A stretch of 39,351 nt of DNA, taken from contig CATWBO010000023.1 of NCBI GenBank assembly GCA_958349055.1, forward strand, positions 1 to 39,351, given 5' to 3'. The notes beneath the pieces were generated by a model, which worked only from the letters and a program-made list of their open reading frames with translations, was not told where the DNA came from and searched no databases. Each line of letters opens with the position of its first letter. Positions within the stretch are counted from its first letter, which is position 1. Below, piece after piece: positions 8,621 through 21,653 of the stretch. Both the position numbers and the translations under genes were made by a program. The DNA comes from an uncultured bacterium (GTDB lineage Bacteria > Actinomycetota > Coriobacteriia > Coriobacteriales > Coriobacteriaceae).

Positions 8621-8774
8621 TGCGCTGAGTGAGTGTCATGGTGAACGTTGCGTCGAAGTCCTATATACAGGACCGTTCATCCGTTTGGTTCGGTGATGAT
8701 TGGCGGCGCGCGGCGCGTTTTGGGACCATGGCTGATACTATGGATGCTCGCAAGCGATATGAATGAGGATGCTC

Positions 8775-10166
8775 ATGGCATATGACGATAGGGAGACCGG
8801 GCTGACGGTTGAGGACCGCGGCTCAAAGTTGGGTCTTCCCCAAAACCAAGATGCAGAGGCCAATGTACTGGCCGCTATGCTGCTATCGCCCGAGGTGGTC
8901 GAAGAAGCCCAGGTCGAGCTGCAGCCCGATGACTTCTACCGGCCCATTCATAAGACCATCTATACCGCGATGGTCGATATGTACAACAGCCGCATTCCTA
9001 TCGACTCCATCTCGCTGATCGATTACCTGCGAAGTATCAACAAGCTCGATGCCGTGGGCGGCGAGGCCTACATTTTGGAGTTGATGGGTCAGACCTTGTC
9101 GCTCGTCAACTGGCAGCACCATGCCGCCATCGTTCGCCGCGATTCGATGCTGCGCGAGCTGATCGGCGCAACCAACGAGATCAACGCGCTGGCATATAAC
9201 GCCCCCACCGACACCAAAGAGGTCGTGGAGCTGGCCGAGAGCAAGCTGCTCAAGGTTACGGCACGCGAGGTCAAGTCGAGCTACAAGACGCTGACCGAGT
9301 TTATGGTCGAGGCCTATAACGAGGCCGAGGAAGTGTGCCAGGCCGGTGGCCAGGCTGCGGGCGTGCCCACGGGCTTCCCGTCACTCGACCGCATGCTCAT
9401 GGGTTTTCGCGAGGGTCAGCTCATCATCATCGGCGCCCGCCCTGCTGTGGGTAAGACGTCGTTCGCCCTGAATCTGGCGCTCAATGCTGCCGCTGCCGGT
9501 TATACCGTCGGCTTCTTCTCTCTGGAGATGTCGGGCAAGGAAATTGCCCAGCGTCTGATTTGCGCCTACGCCATGATCTCGATCAGTGACTTCCGCATGG
9601 GCCGCATTAGCCCCGAGCAGTGGGCCAATATCAACGAGGCCACGCAGACCTTGTCCAAGCTCGATATTCTGATTGACGATACGCCCGGCACCACAGTGAC
9701 CGAGATTCGCGCCAAGAGCCGCCGCATGCTCCATAACAAGGAGAAGTCAATCATCATCCTGGACTACCTGCAGCTGGTGAGTCCTCCGCCGGGACGCCGC
9801 TCCGAGAGCCGTACCGTCGAGGTTTCGGAGATGTCGCGTGGTCTGAAGATCATGGCCAAGGAGCTCAAGATCCCGCTCATCGCGCTATCGCAGCTCTCGC
9901 GTCAGGTCGAATCCCGTACTGGCAAGCGCCCGCAGCTTTCCGACCTTCGTGAATCGGGCTCCATCGAGCAGGACGCCGATATCGTTATGTTTTTGGACCG
10001 CTCCGCCGACGAGGCCGAAGCCTCGCGCGACGATCGACCCGACGAGGGCGTTACGCGTATCGTCGTGGCCAAGAACCGTTCGGGCCCGATCGGCGACGTC
10101 GACCTGATGTTCCTGCCGGCATCCACCAAGTTCTATGAGCTTGATGGGGCACATGCCGAGGAGTAG
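8775..10166 (+). CDS. dnaB: Replicative DNA helicase DnaB
   Basis: 463 residues from the ATG at 8775, preceded at the right distance by TGAGGAT; an in-frame ATG at 8763 would overlap that site. The N-terminal helical domain carries PQNQDAEANVLAAML. The RecA-like C-domain begins near residue 195 with PTGFPSLDRMLMGF; Walker A GARPAVGKTS lies near residue 220, and IIILDYLQLV marks Walker B and H2. LSQLSRQVESRTGKRPQLSDLRESG is also intact. DnaB is the hexameric helicase that unwinds DNA at the fork. It lies downstream of ssb and rplI, as in many bacteria, but behind its own terminator, so it probably has a separate promoter. No intein or insertion is present. Confidence 0.98.
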   Translation: MAYDDRETGLTVEDRGSKLGLPQNQDAEANVLAAMLLSPEVVEEAQVELQPDDFYRPIHKTIYTAMVDMYNSRIPIDSISLIDYLRSINKLDAVGGEAYILELMGQTLSLVNWQHHAAIVRRDSMLRELIGATNEINALAYNAPTDTKEVVELAESKLLKVTAREVKSSYKTLTEFMVEAYNEAEEVCQAGGQAAGVPTGFPSLDRMLMGFREGQLIIIGARPAVGKTSFALNLALNAAAAGYTVGFFSLEMSGKEIAQRLICAYAMISISDFRMGRISPEQWANINEATQTLSKLDILIDDTPGTTVTEIRAKSRRMLHNKEKSIIILDYLQLVSPPPGRRSESRTVEVSEMSRGLKIMAKELKIPLIALSQLSRQVESRTGKRPQLSDLRESGSIEQDADIVMFLDRSADEAEASRDDRPDEGVTRIVVAKNRSGPIGDVDLMFLPASTKFYELDGAHAEE

Positions 10167-10193
10167 GACAGGCGCCCGTTGCACGGGTATACT
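10165..10193 (+). promoter_or_regulatory. Likely purA promoter
   Basis: AGGACA (10165-10170) and TATACT (10188-10193) are separated by 17 bases. The -35 element overlaps the dnaB stop codon. The implied start lies about 60 bases before the purA ATG. Confidence 0.6.
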
Positions 10194-10259
10194 GGGAATG
10201 TTTTGTGCTTCTGCGTGCCGGCGTGGCGCGTAGACAGTCCATGAATGTAAGGAGTAAAC

Positions 10260-11546
<1,287 letters not shown>

Positions 11547-11568
11547 TCGGGACTATTTGGTTATTGCG

Positions 11569-11610
11569 ATATACCCCTTTGCAGCCCGGACGGGCGGCCG
11601 AGGGGTATAT
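11569..11610 (+). terminator. Hairpin between purA and purD
   Basis: Perfect 10-bp arms ATATACCCCT (11569-11578) and AGGGGTATAT (11601-11610) enclose a 22-base GC-rich loop. The T run after it is short (TATATTTG), so termination may be partial. Confidence 0.6.
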
Positions 11611-11664
11611 TTGCTTGCAAAGGGCTCGCGCGGAGCGGGCCATTCATCCATAGAGGAGGCACCC

Positions 11665-12969
11665 TTGAAGGCGGACACTCAAACCATCGACATCCTGTTG
11701 TTGGGCAGCGGCGGCCGTGAGCATGCTTTGGCAGCTAAGCTCGCAGCATCACCGCGCGCCGGCAAGCTCTACATCGCGCCGGGCAACGGCGGCACCGCGA
11801 GCTGCGGCGAGAACGTTGTTCTCGACGACTGCGATCCTGCGGCCGTGGCGGCGTTTGCGCAGAGTCACGGATGCGGACTCGTGGTAATTGGCCCCGAGGC
11901 TCCGCTCGTGGCGGGCGTGGCCGACGCCGTGCGCGCGGCAGGTATTCCCTGCTTTGGCCCGGGTGCCGAGGGCGCCCAGATGGAGGGTTCCAAGCTGTTC
12001 TCCAAGCAGCTCATGGAGCGCGCCGGTATCCCGACGGCAGCCTATGGTTCGTTTACCGACGAGGCTTCGGCTCTCGCCTACGTGCGCGAGCAGGGCGCTC
12101 CGCTGGTCGTGAAGGCCGACGGCCTTGCCGCGGGCAAGGGCGTTATCGTGGCGACCGAACTTGAGCAGGCCGAGGAGGCCGTGCGCGAGTGCTTTGGCGG
12201 CACCTTTGGCGATGCCGGCAATACCGTGGTCATCGAGGAGATGCTCGTTGGTCCCGAGTGCTCGCTTTTGGCCTTTACCGACGGCAAGACCGTGCGCCCT
12301 ATGGCCACCTCGCAGGATCACAAGCGTGCGCTCGAGGGCGACAAGGGCCCCAACACCGGCGGCATGGGCGTCTACAGCCCGGTGCCCATCGTGACCGACG
12401 AGGAGCACGCCACCATGGTAAAGGTCATGGAGCAGACCGTTGCCGAGCTTACTGCCGAGGGCATCGACTATCGCGGCTGCCTGTACGGTGGCTTTATGCT
12501 CACGCCCGCCGGCCCCAAGGTGCTGGAGTTCAATGCTCGCTTTGGCGACCCCGAGACGCAGGTCGTGCTGCCGCGCCTTAAGAACGACCTGGTCGAGGTC
12601 ATGCTGGCCTGCGCCAACTGCGAGCTCGACCAGATTGAGCTCGACTGGCGTGACGAGTGGGCCGTGGCCGTTGTCCTGACGAGTGCGGGCTATCCCGGCA
12701 GCTACGAGAAGGGCAAGGTCATCACCGGTATCGCCGACGCCGAGGCCATGGAGAACGTGACCGTGTACCACGCGGGCACTGCCGTGGTGGACGGCCAGCT
12801 CGTGACCAATGGTGGCCGCGTGCTTGCCGTGACCGCTCTGGGCGACACGTTCGAGAACGCTCGCAACCTTGCCTACGAGGCCTGCGAGAAGATTGATTTT
12901 GAGGGCAAGACCCTGCGCCACGACATCGGCCTGCGTGCGCTGCGCGGCCGCGACGCCTGGGATGCCTAA
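11665..12969 (+). CDS. purD: Phosphoribosylamine-glycine ligase (GAR synthetase)
   Basis: 434 residues from a TTG start at 11665, chosen because GAGGAGG sits 7 bases upstream and the family begins here. The longer in-frame extension would overlap purA and cross the intergenic hairpin. The N-domain opens with LLLGSGGREHAL. The ATP-grasp region includes VKADGLAAGKGV, VVIEEMLVGPECS, the GPNTGGMGVYSP loop, and the metal-binding FNARFGDPETQ. It makes GAR, the second step of purine synthesis. It follows purA by 118 bases. A Nudix gene begins about 20 bases after its stop and probably shares the transcript. Confidence 0.98.
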   Translation: MKADTQTIDILLLGSGGREHALAAKLAASPRAGKLYIAPGNGGTASCGENVVLDDCDPAAVAAFAQSHGCGLVVIGPEAPLVAGVADAVRAAGIPCFGPGAEGAQMEGSKLFSKQLMERAGIPTAAYGSFTDEASALAYVREQGAPLVVKADGLAAGKGVIVATELEQAEEAVRECFGGTFGDAGNTVVIEEMLVGPECSLLAFTDGKTVRPMATSQDHKRALEGDKGPNTGGMGVYSPVPIVTDEEHATMVKVMEQTVAELTAEGIDYRGCLYGGFMLTPAGPKVLEFNARFGDPETQVVLPRLKNDLVEVMLACANCELDQIELDWRDEWAVAVVLTSAGYPGSYEKGKVITGIADAEAMENVTVYHAGTAVVDGQLVTNGGRVLAVTALGDTFENARNLAYEACEKIDFEGKTLRHDIGLRALRGRDAWDA

Positions 12970-12990
12970 AATCCGAGAGGAATGAGACGG

Positions 12991-13686
12991 ATGGACGAGA
13001 AGAACGAAGAGCTCGTGGACGCACGGATCGTCGAGGAGGACAGCCGCATGTATGGGCACGCCGAGGGCGAACCTGGTGGCGAGGTCGCTGACGAGCCGGC
13101 GCTGGTGCTGGGCGACGACGACCCGCACGATGCCGAGCTGCACGAGAAGATTCTTTCGGAGGAGTGCGCCTGGAAGGGCAAGATCCTCGACGTCCACCGT
13201 CTTGAGGTTGAGCTGCCTAACGGTCGCCGCAGCGCCCGCGATATCGTTCGCCATCCGGGCGCGGCGGCCGTTGTGGCGCTGACCGAGAGCGGTAAGATCG
13301 TACTGGTGCGTCAGTACCGCACCGCCATCGACCGCGTGACGGTCGAGATTCCCGCCGGCAAGCTCGACCCGGGCGAGGATCCACTCGATTGCGCTAAGCG
13401 CGAGCTACACGAGGAGACGGGCTTTAGGGCCGGTCGCATTCGCTTTTTGACGTCGATTGTCACGTCTTGCGGTTTTTGCGACGAGATCATTCACATCTAC
13501 TTGGCTACCAAGCTGGAGTTTGATGCGCCCAACCCCGACGATGACGAGTTTGTCAACGTTGACCTGGTGCCGTTGCACGAGCTGATCGACGCCGTGCTCG
13601 ACGGCAAGATCGAAGACGCCAAAACCGTCGTGGGCGCCTTGGCCTGTGATAGCATCGCGCACAGACTGGGCGGAGCTGAGCTTTAA
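12991..13686 (+). CDS. Nudix hydrolase, ADP-ribose pyrophosphatase-like
   Basis: 231 residues. The Nudix box is complete: G-x5-E-x7-REL-x-EE-x-GF, read as GKLDPGEDPLDCAKRELHEE then TGF. The flanking segments WKGKILDVHRLEVELPNG, RQYRTAIDRVTVEIPAG and the C-terminal LVPLHELIDAVLDGKI match the ADP-ribose pyrophosphatase (NudF-like) subgroup, which cleaves ADP-ribose to AMP and ribose-5-phosphate. Residues 1-55 are an unusual, very acidic, probably disordered extension not found in the classical enzyme. ATG 12991 has better spacing from GAGAGG than ATG 12982. Its product, ribose-5-phosphate, feeds PRPP, which may explain the link to purD, though that is inference. Confidence 0.88.
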   Translation: MDEKNEELVDARIVEEDSRMYGHAEGEPGGEVADEPALVLGDDDPHDAELHEKILSEECAWKGKILDVHRLEVELPNGRRSARDIVRHPGAAAVVALTESGKIVLVRQYRTAIDRVTVEIPAGKLDPGEDPLDCAKRELHEETGFRAGRIRFLTSIVTSCGFCDEIIHIYLATKLEFDAPNPDDDEFVNVDLVPLHELIDAVLDGKIEDAKTVVGALACDSIAHRLGGAEL

Positions 13687-13696
13687 AAGCGAGGGC

Positions 13697-13736
13697 GACC
13701 CTGGGGCAAACACTACTGATTATTTGCCCCAGGGTC
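13697..13736. repeat. Perfect 14-bp palindrome, possible terminator
   Basis: GACCCTGGGGCAAA and TTTGCCCCAGGGTC enclose a 12-base AT-rich loop, 11 bases after the Nudix stop. There is no T tract directly after the stem, so it is either a weak terminator or an intergenic repeat. Confidence 0.75.
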
Positions 13737-13766
13737 TTACGTTATTGTTTTATCTCCGAGGACTGC

Positions 13767-15539
13767 ATGTTTAAGAGGTTTCTTTCGTATTACGAGCCCC
13801 AGATGGGGCTTTTTGTTGCTGATACTGTTTGTGCTCTGGTGCTTGCCGCCATTGACCTGGCGTTCCCCATTATCCTGCGCAATTTGACCGGTGGGCTGTT
13901 TACTCAGGGTCAGGCTGCCATTATGCAGGCGCTCGGCATGATCGCGGTGGGCTTGGTGCTGATGTATGCCGTCCGCTGCGCTTGTCGCTACTTTGTGAGC
14001 TATTGGGGTCACGTGATGGGCGCGCGCATGGAGTCCAAGATGCGCGAGGACCTGTTTGACCAGTATGAGCGCTTTAGCTTTGCGTACTTCGACCGCAACA
14101 GCTCGGGCGACATGATGAGCCGCGTGGTCAACGACCTGTTCGATATCTGCGAGGCGGCGCACCACGTGCCCGAGTGGATCATCATCTGCGGCATCGTGAT
14201 TATCGGCTCGTTTGTGATTCTCTTTACCATCGCTCCGGTGCTGGCGCTTGCCATGGCTGCGGTGACAGCAGCGTTTGCGGTCATCATGTTTTGGCAGAAC
14301 ATGCGCATGCGCGAGGTCTTTAGCGACAATCGCAAAAAAATCAGCGGCATCAATGCGCAGCTGCAGGATTCGCTGGCGGGCATGCGCGTGGTCAAGAGCT
14401 TTGCCAATGAGGAGACCGAGCGCTCTAAGTTCCGCGCCTCCAACAATCGCTACCTTTCGTCCAAGGAAAACATGTATCACGCCATGGGCGTCTATACTGC
14501 GACGTATGGCCTGCTCTCGGGCGTGCTGTACGTGATCGTGGTGCTGCTGGGTGGTTGGCTCGTTGCCCAGGGTCAGCTGCAGGCGGTCGATATGGCAACC
14601 TTCGCGCTCTACATTTCGCTGTTCTGCACGCCGCTCGAGACACTCGTCAATTCGGCCGAAATGTATCAGAAGGCCATCGCCGGCTTTAAGCGTATGGACG
14701 AGGTGCTCTCGACCGCGCCGGATATCCAGGACAAGCCGGGCGCCACGGATCTGCAGGTGACCGCCGGCGCCGTGGATTATCACGACGTGTGCTTTAACTA
14801 CGAGGACGTTGAGCTGGGCGAGGGTGATGCCGATGAGCGTCCCGTTATCGACCATATGAATCTGTCCATCAAGCCCGGGCAGACCATCGCTTTGGTTGGC
14901 CCTTCGGGCGGTGGCAAGTCCACGACCTGTTCGCTGCTGCCGCGCTTTTATGACGTGGCTGCCGGATCCATTAGCATCGACGGTCAGGACGTGCGCGATG
15001 TGACGCAGCAGAGCCTGCGCCGCACCATCGGCCTGGTGCAGCAGGATGTCTACCTGTTTGACGGAACAATCGGCGAGAACATCGCCTACGGCAAGCCGGG
15101 CGCCACGGCAGAAGAGATCGCCGCAGCCGCCCGTCGTGCCAACATCGATGCCTTTATCGAGTCGCTTCCACAGGGTTATGACACGGTCGTGGGCGAGCGC
15201 GGCAGCCGTCTTTCGGGCGGACAGAAGCAGCGCGTTGCCATCGCGCGCGTGTTTCTCAAGAACCCCAAGATCCTGATTTTGGACGAGGCGACGAGTGCTT
15301 TGGATAACGAGAGCGAGGAGGCGGTGCAGGAGTCACTCGAAGAGCTGGCACGCGGCCGTACCACAATCATCATTGCTCACCGTCTCTCGACTATTAAGCA
15401 TGCCGATGAGATTGCGACCGTTGAGCATGGTCGCGTTGTGGAGCGTGGCACGCACGAGGAGCTTCTCGCCCGTGGCGGCACCTATGCCCGTTACTATCGA
15501 ATGCAGTTCGAAGGTGCGCGTGCGCACGAGCTCGACTGA
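13767..15539 (+). CDS. ABC exporter, fused permease and ATPase
   Basis: 590-residue half-transporter of the MsbA/LmrA type. The N-terminal six-TM domain spans about residues 15-310, with the loop motif SSGDMMSRVVNDL typical of type IV exporters. The nucleotide-binding domain follows: Walker A GPSGGGKST, Q-loop GLVQQDVYLFD, signature LSGGQKQR, Walker B ILILDEATSALD and H-loop IIAHRLST. A homodimer would be expected. The family exports lipids, peptides or drugs; substrate cannot be read from the sequence. CCGAGGA precedes the ATG. The next gene begins 19 bases after its stop, suggesting an operon with the unknown membrane protein. Confidence 0.93.
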   Translation: MFKRFLSYYEPQMGLFVADTVCALVLAAIDLAFPIILRNLTGGLFTQGQAAIMQALGMIAVGLVLMYAVRCACRYFVSYWGHVMGARMESKMREDLFDQYERFSFAYFDRNSSGDMMSRVVNDLFDICEAAHHVPEWIIICGIVIIGSFVILFTIAPVLALAMAAVTAAFAVIMFWQNMRMREVFSDNRKKISGINAQLQDSLAGMRVVKSFANEETERSKFRASNNRYLSSKENMYHAMGVYTATYGLLSGVLYVIVVLLGGWLVAQGQLQAVDMATFALYISLFCTPLETLVNSAEMYQKAIAGFKRMDEVLSTAPDIQDKPGATDLQVTAGAVDYHDVCFNYEDVELGEGDADERPVIDHMNLSIKPGQTIALVGPSGGGKSTTCSLLPRFYDVAAGSISIDGQDVRDVTQQSLRRTIGLVQQDVYLFDGTIGENIAYGKPGATAEEIAAAARRANIDAFIESLPQGYDTVVGERGSRLSGGQKQRVAIARVFLKNPKILILDEATSALDNESEEAVQESLEELARGRTTIIIAHRLSTIKHADEIATVEHGRVVERGTHEELLARGGTYARYYRMQFEGARAHELD

Positions 15540-15558
15540 TTGATATGACAGGAAGTTT

Positions 15559-16524
15559 ATGGCTGACAAGAACCCTTTGACTCCGGAAGAAGTGACGGAG
15601 TTATTCTCCGAAATCGATGCATCCGGTGTCTTGGATCCCACGCTTGCCAAAAAGCGAACCGAGCGCATGCGTGAGAAGGAGGCTGCGGCCAAGCGCGGTG
15701 ACAAAGCGGCGCTAGCGCAGCTGCGCAGCGAGGACCGCGCGAGCCAGGCAAAACATATCGACCCGCTGTCCGAGGACGATCCTTCGGGCTCGCAGGTGAG
15801 CCATACCATTACGAAGACTGCCATGGCCGTGGTCATCGGTATTTTGGTGCTGATCGTGGGCATGCAGATCGGTTACGGCGTGATGCGACGCCTGAACACC
15901 GCGAACCTCTCCGAGAGCGTTTCGGTGGATACCGTCTCGACCGCGCTCAAGGGTGGACTCGAATGGGGCAACGGCTTTACGCAGTTTCCGCTCGATTTTA
16001 CCGTCGACGAGGCCGATGAGCGCACGGGCACGGTTGAGGTGACGGTGTTGGACACATCGTCTGCCAATGAGCTCGAGCTGCTGTCCAACGGGCAGATCCA
16101 GGCCGCGGCGCTTGCGACCAACGCCCTGCTCAACGACAAGATTGACCGTGTGGTGTATAACGTTCACGCCTATATCGACGAGGATAGCAACATTCAGCAC
16201 GATTCCTTTTTTGGCATGTTTCCCGCGCGGGGTCATCAGAGCGCCATTTTGACGTTCGTGTGGACCAAGAGCTCATCCAACGCCACGAGTATCGACTGGA
16301 AGATGCGCATCGTAAGCATGGACGACACCATTGCCGAGCGCATTCAAAAACAGGTGAACTCGGTTTCGTCGCTGATCGAGGACCCGGTGGTGAGCCAGAC
16401 CAAGATTGACGAGGAAAAGGCCGAACGTGACCTGGAGCATCGTCTGCATGGCCGCGAGATTTTCCGCGGCGGCAAGCCCGATCGCTCACCGTCCGATCTG
16501 CTGGAACAGGACAAGAAAAAGTAA
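15559..16524 (+). CDS. Hypothetical single-pass membrane protein
   Basis: 321 residues, no recognised family. Residues 1-85 are charged and helical (EEVTELFSEIDASG, then Lys/Arg/Glu-rich). One TM segment lies at about 88-108 (AMAVVIGILVLIVGMQIGYG). The remaining 210 residues would be outside the membrane and look like a soluble alpha/beta domain (FTVDEADERTGTVEVTVLD, ALLNDKIDRVVYNVHAYID). The C-terminus is charged. AGGAAG lies 6 bases before the ATG. It directly follows the ABC exporter and ends just before a terminator, so the pair is probably one operon and this could be an accessory to the exporter. That role is inference only. Confidence 0.75.
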   Translation: MADKNPLTPEEVTELFSEIDASGVLDPTLAKKRTERMREKEAAAKRGDKAALAQLRSEDRASQAKHIDPLSEDDPSGSQVSHTITKTAMAVVIGILVLIVGMQIGYGVMRRLNTANLSESVSVDTVSTALKGGLEWGNGFTQFPLDFTVDEADERTGTVEVTVLDTSSANELELLSNGQIQAAALATNALLNDKIDRVVYNVHAYIDEDSNIQHDSFFGMFPARGHQSAILTFVWTKSSSNATSIDWKMRIVSMDDTIAERIQKQVNSVSSLIEDPVVSQTKIDEEKAERDLEHRLHGREIFRGGKPDRSPSDLLEQDKKK

Positions 16525-16530
16525 GACGCC

Positions 16531-16570
16531 ATCATCCCGCGTGAGCCACAAGCCCCGCGGGATGATTTTT
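16531..16570 (+). terminator. Terminator of the ABC exporter operon
   Basis: Perfect 11-bp stem ATCATCCCGCG/CGCGGGATGAT with a 14-base loop and a short T run (TTTT). Confidence 0.85.
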
Positions 16571-16591
16571 AATCCCCGTCCCAGAAAAATC

Positions 16592-16672
16592 ATTATGCAT
16601 AGAAAGTCATAATTATCATTTCGTAAACATTTCGATGAAATTAACGCCATGAGGCATGCTTGCGGTTACAAT
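16592..16672 (+). promoter_or_regulatory. carAB promoter region
   Basis: A -10-like TACAAT (16667-16672) is held in the loop of the inversion GCGGT/ACCGC. No good -35 is spaced correctly. Upstream, ATTATG and CATAAT (16592-16613) form an inverted repeat in an AT-rich stretch, a plausible regulator site; it does not match a standard ARG box. Confidence 0.35.
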
Positions 16673-16693
16673 ACCGCGAGGCCTAACTACACA

Positions 16694-16724
16694 CCTTTAA
16701 GCCGGTCCTGTGAGACCGGGAAGG
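16694..16724 (+). promoter_or_regulatory. PyrR-binding hairpin over the carA ribosome-binding site
   Basis: The sequence CCTTTAAGCCGGTCCTGTGA, followed by GACCGGGAAGG, reproduces the PyrR-binding stem-loop: lower stem CCTT/AAGG, bulge, upper stem CCGGTC/GACCGG, and a loop reading GGTCCTGTGAGACC (consensus ARUCCNGNGAGGYU). The 3' arm contains AAGG of the carA Shine-Dalgarno AAGGAG, 6 bases before the ATG. PyrR-UMP binding would therefore hide the ribosome-binding site when pyrimidines are plentiful. PyrR itself is not in the window. Confidence 0.85.
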
Positions 16725-16730
16725 AGAATT

Positions 16731-18170
16731 ATGGCGAACAACCATACCGCGGGCGCCGTCGCCCGCACCTTCGCGCCCAGCGAGCTTTGCCAGCGTATGC
16801 TGGCCAAAACCAGCAAGGGCACCTGTGGTCCCTGCATCCTGTATCTTGAGGATGGGACCATTTTTTATGGACGTGCATGCGGCGCCGAGGGCACCGCGAC
16901 CGGCGAAGTCTGCTTCAACACCTCGCTCGAGGGCTACTTTGAGGTCATGACCGACCCGAGTTACGCCGGCCAAATTGTAACCATGACCTATCCGCAGATC
17001 GGCAACTACGGTATCGACGAGACCGACGTCCAGTCGGCCTTCCCCGGCGACGCCGTGCGCCCTGCGAGCGCTCCGGCTATGCGCGGCATGATCGTTCGCG
17101 ACATGTGCGCCGCGCCTTCTAACTGGCGCTCGGCCGTCAGTGTGCCGGAGTACCTGCACGCTCACGGCGTCGTCGCTATCGAGGGTGTCGACACCCGCGC
17201 TCTGGTGCGCCATCTGCGCGACAATGGTTCCAAGATGGGCATTATCTCGACCGAGATCTTCGACGTCGACGAGCTTGCCGAGCGCTTGTCCGCCGCGCCT
17301 ACGCTGGTCGGCGAGAACCTGGTCAAGACCGTAAGTTGCCCCGCGCCTCACGAGTTTGTAGCCGCCGACCTGCCTGCCACGCATGACTTTGCGCTTGCGG
17401 TTGCCGCTCCTGCCCGTCACAAAGTGGTCGCCTACGACTGCGGTGTGAAGCGCGGCATTCTGGAGGGGCTGGTCCGCGCCGGCTGCGACCTTACCGTCGT
17501 GCCGTGGGATACGCCCGCCCAGCAGGTGCTCGACATGAATCCCGACGGCGTCTTTTTGTCCAACGGCCCCGGCGACCCCGACGCCGTGGTGGAGACCTGC
17601 GAGCAGGTGCAGCAGCTGATCGGCAAGGTGCCGGTCTTTGGCATCTGCCTTGGTCACCAGATGATCAGCTTGGCGTGCGGCGCCCAAATGGAAAAGCTTA
17701 AGTTCGGTCACCGTGGTGGCAACCAGCCGGTCATGAACCTGGTAAGCCGTCGCGTGGAGATCACCGCGCAAAACCATGGCTTTGGCCTGCTGTTCCCCAG
17801 CTTGGGCAAGCTTGTCCCCGAGCTTTCCGGCGGCGAGACCGAGCATGCGGTCGATGGGGATCTGCGCGTCTGGGTGCGCCGCGGCATCGCGCCGGTCGTG
17901 ATGAACGAGCGCTTTGGCCGCATTCGCCTGACACATGTGAACCTCAACGACGGCACCGCCGAGGGCATCCAGCTGCTCGACGCCCCGTGTTTCTCGGTCC
18001 AGTACCACCCCGAGGCCTCGCCTGGCCCCACCGATGCCCACTATCTCTTTACCGCCTTTATGCGACTCATGGACGGCGAGGAGAACTACCTGGACATCGA
18101 CACCGCGAAGGACCGCCTGGCTGGCTGGAATTTCGCCGAGACCGCCGCGACCGAGACCGAGGAGAACTAA
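16731..18170 (+). CDS. carA: Carbamoyl-phosphate synthase small (glutaminase) subunit
   Basis: 479 residues; typical CarA is 360-385. It hydrolyses glutamine and channels ammonia to CarB. The N-domain starts near residue 36 (LYLEDGTIFYGRACG), leaving an extra 35-residue N-terminus. The class I glutaminase domain carries the nucleophile Cys306 in GICLGHQ and the His426/Glu428 pair in YHPEASPGP. Between NHGFG (about 348) and THVNLNDGT (about 401) is an insertion of roughly 40 residues that replaces the usual short loop. The ATG at 16731 follows AAGGAG, itself part of the PyrR-like hairpin. carB starts one base after the stop codon. Confidence 0.97.
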   Translation: MANNHTAGAVARTFAPSELCQRMLAKTSKGTCGPCILYLEDGTIFYGRACGAEGTATGEVCFNTSLEGYFEVMTDPSYAGQIVTMTYPQIGNYGIDETDVQSAFPGDAVRPASAPAMRGMIVRDMCAAPSNWRSAVSVPEYLHAHGVVAIEGVDTRALVRHLRDNGSKMGIISTEIFDVDELAERLSAAPTLVGENLVKTVSCPAPHEFVAADLPATHDFALAVAAPARHKVVAYDCGVKRGILEGLVRAGCDLTVVPWDTPAQQVLDMNPDGVFLSNGPGDPDAVVETCEQVQQLIGKVPVFGICLGHQMISLACGAQMEKLKFGHRGGNQPVMNLVSRRVEITAQNHGFGLLFPSLGKLVPELSGGETEHAVDGDLRVWVRRGIAPVVMNERFGRIRLTHVNLNDGTAEGIQLLDAPCFSVQYHPEASPGPTDAHYLFTAFMRLMDGEENYLDIDTAKDRLAGWNFAETAATETEEN

Positions 18171-18171
18171 C

Positions 18172-21486
<3,315 letters not shown>

Positions 21487-21498
21487 AGTGACCTGTCC

Positions 21499-21582
21499 GG
21501 CCGGGGCGGGGGCCGAGTTTCCCCCTTCGCTCCGGCTGCAAGCAGAGTCGTTCAGTGGGAAACTCGATCCCCCGCCCCGGCC
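21499..21582 (-). repeat. Long palindrome with conserved loop, element 1
   Basis: The arms 21499-21523 and 21557-21582 pair over 14 bp (GGCCGGGGCGGGGG) and 10 bp (CGAGTTTCCC), with a one-by-two base mismatch between. The 33-base loop, read on the minus strand, contains CTGAACGACTCTGC and CCGGAGCGAAG. The same loop appears at 23570-23597 on the plus strand with quite different arms. It lies 12 bases after carB and could also terminate carAB. Confidence 0.8.
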
Positions 21583-21653
21583 TGCGGTGACTTGGTCGCA
21601 CCGTGTGCTGCAGAAGGGGCTTTGCGCGATGACTTAGGCTAAGGAGGATGCGG

